Shown here: one piece after another, positions 59,001 to 64,000 of the stretch
Layout: every line of letters starts with the position of its first letter
How positions within the stretch are numbered: position 1 is the stretch's first letter
NCBI RefSeq assembly: GCF_947179165.1
Contig: NC_077240.1
Location: forward strand, 54,832,001 to 54,896,000
DNA from: Solanum dulcamara
Taxonomy: Eukaryota; Streptophyta; Magnoliopsida; Solanales; Solanaceae
Length of the DNA stretch: 64,000 bases
Reading direction: 5' to 3'
The notes under the pieces: model-generated
What the model was told of the DNA's origin: nothing
Database searches by the model: none
The model's input: the letters and a program-made list of their open reading frames with translations, nothing else
Position numbers and translations under genes: made by a program

Positions 59001-59503
59001 CTGACCCCCCTTTTCTCGGGGGGCTGCGTTTCATGCCCGCAGGTACAGATGTTTATTCTGGAGATCCATCAGCATAGGAGTTCCTCTCAGCTGTGTCGGA
59101 AGTGCTTCACTGTTCTGGAGCCTAAATTTTGATGCTGGTCACTTAATGTATATATTTGTACATTCAAGGGTACGGCGGGGGTCTTGTCCCGCCATATGTT
59201 GCTGTTGCTATTCTTAGAGGTCTGTAGACATATGTTTATGTGGGTTGTTTGTGAGTTAGTTTCGATGTTGCCTATTCGATATGTTGTGAATGTTTTTGTT
59301 ATAGCAGCCTTGTCGTCTCACGTGCCCTTTCATGACATGATACAAATGAAAGAGTCTACATGTACAGAAAAAAGTTTTAAACTATTGGGGTTTTTGTATA
59401 TAGTATCACATCACACACGGTTCAACTTAAGTGTAGTTGATAAATACGCATAAGAGGGTCCAGGTCGGACCCCAGTTGCGGCCTACGGGGTTGGGTCGTG
59501 ACA
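56038..59503 (+). mobile_element. 3' LTR of element D (3,466 bp)
   Basis: Same features as the 5' LTR at +7,140. It is followed by the GAGGT duplication and the resumption of S5 with ACTGCCCAGATTTTGG. Confidence 0.93.
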
Positions 59504-60902
59504 GAGGTACTGCCCAGATTTTGGTTTTGGAAATTTTACACGGACTGCTGTTGGTATTTTGGGTATATCTTTTTGACTATAACTTTCATGGAGGACATAA
59601 ATCATGTTTCCCTCAATTACCCCTTAGAAATAAAGCGACAATGCAAGATAGTATGTTGTCCAGAATTCACGTTTTGATTGTTTTGAGTGAGTTATTTGGG
59701 GTTTGTATTGTGTAATGTTGGTGTGAATTGCTTGTATATATGTTGCAGGTTGTTGTTGTTGGTTGGCTGCAGTTACTAGGGCTATGATTGGAAATTTGGA
59801 TAGGGCACGTTATAGGGGAGGTGCTGCCCAATTTTCGTTAACCCCTTAACTAATTAAAGGACTAGTCGAGGAAACGGACAAGGAAACAGATTTCATGAAT
59901 ACTAAGGTGCAACTGAAGGTGCTGGAAAGTATAGAGTGGTTGATATTCGTATTACTTCCATTTTGAATAGGTTCAAAGGACAATGATTCGAACATGACAA
60001 AGAGTAACTTGTACGAGGTATGTAAAGCTTTCTCTTGGCATATTTTGGTATAAGTACGTACAACTATCTTTCTTTCCCTTTGGGAAGTATTAGTCTTAAG
60101 TTAATTGTATGTGGAATGTGGTGATAATTCCATTCCTAGAACTCCAGGTATGCCTCATAATTCCTAACTACAGTTAGGTGTTGACACCCCTATAAGAATT
60201 GAGCATTGCCTATTAAGGCTTCCACGTGCTAAAAAGTAGTGTATGGGAAACTATCTTTCCTTTCTCTTGATATGTACTTGGTATAAAAATGATATTATGA
60301 TGCCATAGTTGTTCACCGATCCCCAGAATGGGTCGGGTACGAGATATGTATATAATGACCACCTGAAGGAAAGTACAGACTATATAGAGTTCTCTCTTTC
60401 TTTTCTGGCATGTCTTAGGTGTAAGTTAAATATGATGTGAGCTCCGGAGTAACTCCATTCTTAACATCTCCTATTTACTTTTGAATATCGAACTCTGATA
60501 GTAGTTAAACTATTTCCCTGAAAACTTCTATATGTTAAAAAGGTACCAAATGTATAGGCTCCAAGTCTTAAGGACTATACGAGACTAAGTGTTTTTGATT
60601 CCATAAATGATTTGGCCCTATGTTAATACATGTCTAGGGTCCCTGAGATTACTTTTAAGGAAGCCCATAGTGGTATTTAGAGGACACTCGAGATGACTAC
60701 ACCACTACTCGGGTCCTCAGGCAAAAGCTTAACTTTCTTATTCTATTGAGTCTCCAATAATGATTTAAACTACATATAGTTGGTCATTACTATACTCGTG
60801 TATACTGTAGCATTTCTTTCACAAAGTCTCGGGTAAGGAATAGTAATCGTGCATAATTCACTACATTATCCACCGAGCCCCTCACTATAGGGCTGGGATA
60901 CG

Positions 60903-60905
<3 letters not shown>

Positions 60906-60939
<34 letters not shown>
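60906..60939. repeat. (AT)n microsatellite in S5
   Basis: Pure AT run. Several short minus frames here are AT artefacts. Confidence 0.93.
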
Positions 60940-60943
<4 letters not shown>

Positions 60944-61154
60944 TATTGTAATAAGGTGGTGATGGCACTGGGTTGTGATGATCTTACAAGTGTATCCACC
61001 GGACCCTTGATTGGGCCGGCTATATGATATAATTTCAACATGCATGTTTTTGTAATTCACAGAGTACATGTATAGGCTTCTAGTTTGATAATGTGTTCCC
61101 CTGCTTCTTTATTTCGGATATACTTCCAGTTGTATTATGTTATGTTTTACATAC

Positions 61155-61175
61155 TCAGTACATATGTCGTACTGA
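61155..61175 (+). promoter_or_regulatory. LTR stem-loop of S5
   Basis: TCAGTAC, loop ATATGTC, GTACTGA: perfect 7-bp stem. Confidence 0.65.
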
Positions 61176-61684
61176 CCCTCTTTTCTTGGGGGGCTGCGTT
61201 TTATGTCCGCAGGTACAGATACAGGTTTTGGGAGTCTGTCATCTTAGGATTCCACACAGCTTAGCTGAAAGGGGCTCTATTGTAATGGAGCCTAGTTTTT
61301 GATACTGTCCACTGATGTATAAAGTTGTTTTTTCCATTCAGGGGTATGGAGGGGGCTCTGTCCCGCCATATGTTGTCGTTAATATTTTTAGAGGTCTGCA
61401 GACATGTATATATGGGTTGTGTATATCAGTTTGATTCAGCTGGGTCTACATGATGTATGGTATATGTTATTATGTTATGGCAGCCTTGTCGGCTTGTATG
61501 CCCTTTCATGTTATGACATAAACGAAAAGGTCTACAGGTTTATAAAAATGTTGTCGCCCAATAGGGCTCTATTACATGATATTGTTTTATTTACAGTTCA
61601 ATTTGACCACAGTTTATAGTTAGGTATAAGGAGGGCCAAGTCAGACCCCAATCGCGGCCTACGGAGTTGGGCCATGACAATTTA

Positions 61685-64000
61685 TCTCCTGAGGAGTCAC
61701 CCCTAATCATATCATTAAAGGACACACAAGCTAATAAGGCTGCCATTACATATTAATATCCACAGCATATCGTAAAACACAGCTGAACAAAATATACATA
61801 CAACTAACACATATGTTTACAGAACTCCAAAAGTATCAATAATATCATATGGCAAGACAGGGCCCCTGCCATACCGCTGAATAAATGAATATATACATCA
61901 AAAAAATTGGTACAAAATATCTAGGCTCCAGTATACTTGAGCACTCCAAAATAGCTGAGTGGAAATCTTAAGCTGGCAGATTCCCAAACTGAGTATTTGT
62001 ACCTGCTGGCATGAAATGTAGCCCCCCAAAGAGAGGGGGCCAGCACGGAATACACACTGAGTATATAAAGAGTAAAATACCATAAAGGAGATCACATCTG
62101 AAATAAGGATTCATGAGACAAGTATAATAATCAATAAATCACTATACCTGCGTCTTATGAAATAAAGTCATGCATATCATCATCATATACTGTACCCAGC
62201 CTATTTTGAGACTCGGTATCACAATTATATCATTATATCATCGTATGTATATATATACCATACTCGGCCCTCTAGCAAAGGACTCGGTGAATAGAGTAGT
62301 GTACACTTATACCGTACCCAACCCATTATGGGACTCGGTGTAATAACCATATCATCATAACATCGTATCATCTTATACTGTACCCGGCCTTCTAGTAAGG
62401 GACTCGTTGAATAATATAGTAAAACTATGCATCATAACATATCCGACTCAAAACTTGGTAAAAGAAGTAATAACAGTATGCACGAGTAGAGTAGTGAGTA
62501 ACCATATGCAAATTGAATCATCATCTAAGACTCAATAAAATAAGTAGAATAAACTCGCACTTGAGTATTAAATGCGATAATTATATTAAATACCCTTTGA
62601 ATGTCGCTATGGACCATATCAAATGGAGCCTCAGGAATCATAGACATGTATCAAGATAATGCGAAACAGCTTATGGAATTAGAGACATTTGTCATCGTAG
62701 AGTCTATAAGAATAGGAGCTTATACATCCAACTACTATTTAACATATAGAAGGCTCGAGGGTAGTAGCTCAACTACTTTAAGAGTTTTAACATCAAGAAG
62801 TGAATAAGATTCATGAATCATACTCGAAACCTATGAATGGAATTACCCCAAAGATCATATCATATGTCATTTATATTTAAGACATGCCAAAATAAAGAAG
62901 GGATAGTTTTACATACCTGTTATAGGTCAATCGTACCCAAGCTTTCTTTGTTACCCCTTTAGCCTATTTAATACGAAAGTAAAACTATTATTAATAAACT
63001 TCGACTTTCCATCTTATAAATCTACAACCAATCACTTATAGGAATCATTTTGTCGTTCACACTTCTCAATTAGTATTTTGATTAGTTAAGAATTTAACGA
63101 AAATCGGGCAGCACTTCTCCTATATAACTCGCCTAACCTAAACTTCCAATTAATCTCTGATTAGTACAGCAAAACCAACAACAATGACCCCCATCTACTT
63201 CTAAAAAAACTACTTCAATATCTTTTTAATCCAAGTTCTAAACAACCCACCCAAAACTATGACATCAAAATATGATTTTCGATCTTTACTTCGCAAAATC
63301 ACACCCACACGGAAAGGGGCATAACGTTGCTGTGAACAATAACACCTATACTCATCTATAACTATATTTTCATCCCTTAAACATATACAAATTACCTTCA
63401 AATACAATACCATAATAATGACAACACTAATCAAACTTTAATCCAATTAGAACAACTCAAATTTTGTCTATTTATAACGCCAACAATAACCATGTAATTT
63501 TCTTACTTCCAATTCCACTTAATACAAATTAATCTCTGCATTACAATATTATTAACTTCAATTATACAACAACAAGAAGAAATCTTACCTCAAACAAGTT
63601 AGGGCAGATCCTACAATTACTTGCACAAATTGCACCACTTCTTCTTCCTCAATTTAAATCCTAATGTTTCTCCCCCCTTGGAATATTTAGAATACTTTTA
63701 TGTAATTATAATTCTCTTTCTTCCACCATATTGGAGCTGGTCGTGCTTGCTGCCATGGTTGAATTCTCTTTCTCTAATTCTATTTTGTTAAAGAAGAAGT
63801 GAAGTGAATGACTAATTAGTTAGTCATCACCAAGATTATATATGGGACCTTAGGGGATGGACACATGTCCACCCTTATGACATGTGTCCATCATTATAAC
63901 ATGTGGCCTACTTTAATCCACACACTAACCAACTGCTACCACGTGTCTTGATGGGGCCCACTTAGTGGTCTAATTAAGATAATTAATCATAAGTAATAAT
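61685..64000 (-). mobile_element. Minus-strand LTR G, right piece (runs off window)
   Basis: It continues 47738-47897 after the ATTTA duplication in reverse LTR order: the ACAAGCTAATAAGGCTGCC block, minisatellite 62180-62460, GAAAATCGGGCAGCAC block, leader, then U3 with ACACATGTCC and CCACGTGTC motifs up to the window edge. The perfect stem-loop has decayed here (CCAGCACGG...CACTGAG near 62040). No gene is seen in it. Confidence 0.83.

Larger units (their letters stand above)
48898..59503 (+). mobile_element. Complete non-autonomous LTR retrotransposon D (10.6 kb)
   Basis: It has perfect TSDs GAGGT (48893-48897 and 59504-59508), two LTRs of exactly 3,466 bp each at offset 7,140, a perfect tRNA-iMet primer site, a 3,674-bp internal region, an inverted repeat and a polypurine tract. 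By eye the LTRs differ by about 25 substitutions and no indels, far fewer than any other pair here, so it is the most recent insertion. The internal region has no intact gag or pol, only integrase and pol C-terminal remnants plus a 5S rRNA-derived segment. It resembles a large retrotransposon derivative (LARD) mobilised by another element's enzymes. Confidence 0.93.
59509..61679 (+). mobile_element. Solo LTR S5, right piece
   Basis: It continues the LTR interrupted by D, passes the stem-loop at 61155-61175 and ends GGGCCATGACA at 61679, followed by ATTTA (61680-61684). Without D the LTR is 3,171 bp. It shares with LTR B a short deletion joining CACGTTTTGAT to GTTTTGAGTGAG. Confidence 0.85.

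Overview
This window looks like intergenic heterochromatin of a large plant genome, most likely a Solanaceae species. That assignment rests on recalled resemblance of the LTR ends (TGTCACGACCCAACCCC and its reverse complement) and of the GAATGTTCTAAAGG polypurine region to elements common in that family; no search was run. I see no intact host gene, no tRNA gene and no CRISPR array. Almost every base can be placed in a stack of nested LTR retrotransposons of Ty3/gypsy type primed by initiator tRNA-Met. Nearly all open reading frames are chance frames inside long LTRs.

Layout. 1-7070: a chimeric 5' LTR, a short internal region and a truncated 3' LTR of a plus-strand element (A), with the end of another LTR at 1-253. 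7071-22534: a minus-strand LTR (B) in three pieces, interrupted by a plus-strand solo LTR (7572-11357, TSD ATATG) and by a two-LTR minus-strand element C (12898-21854, TSD ACAAC). 22535-26822: pieces of a second gypsy family (F2), including a minus-strand pol scrap, a 2.2 kb LTR and a gag start, plus an unrelated LTR-like piece at 25852. 26823-42975: element X, inserted in an F2 LTR. X has a mostly deleted 5' LTR, a 3.2 kb internal region and a 3' LTR cut by three solo LTRs (30274-33160, 34989-38409, 38805-42331), each with a recognisable TSD. 42976-47737: the rest of that F2 element, with decayed gag, protease, RT, RNase H and integrase. 47738-64000: a minus-strand LTR (G) interrupted by a plus-strand solo LTR (47898-61679, TSD ATTTA), itself interrupted by the youngest insertion, element D (48898-59503, TSD GAGGT, two 3,466-bp LTRs).

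The long-LTR family (A, C, X, D and the solo LTRs) is non-coding today. Its internal regions keep scraps of gypsy gag (C), integrase (A, D) and the pol C-terminus (C, X, D), so it is a derivative that would need enzymes from a partner. Two members carry a 5S rRNA-derived segment inside the internal domain: 103 bp in D and 51 bp in C. The LTRs share a G-box and palindrome-rich U3, a TATA box, a donor-like GGTAAG about 120 bp downstream, minisatellites built on CCCGGCCC, and a 40-nt double stem-loop. The stem of its first hairpin is changed but still paired in the F2 family. An 8-bp inverted repeat precedes the polypurine tract.
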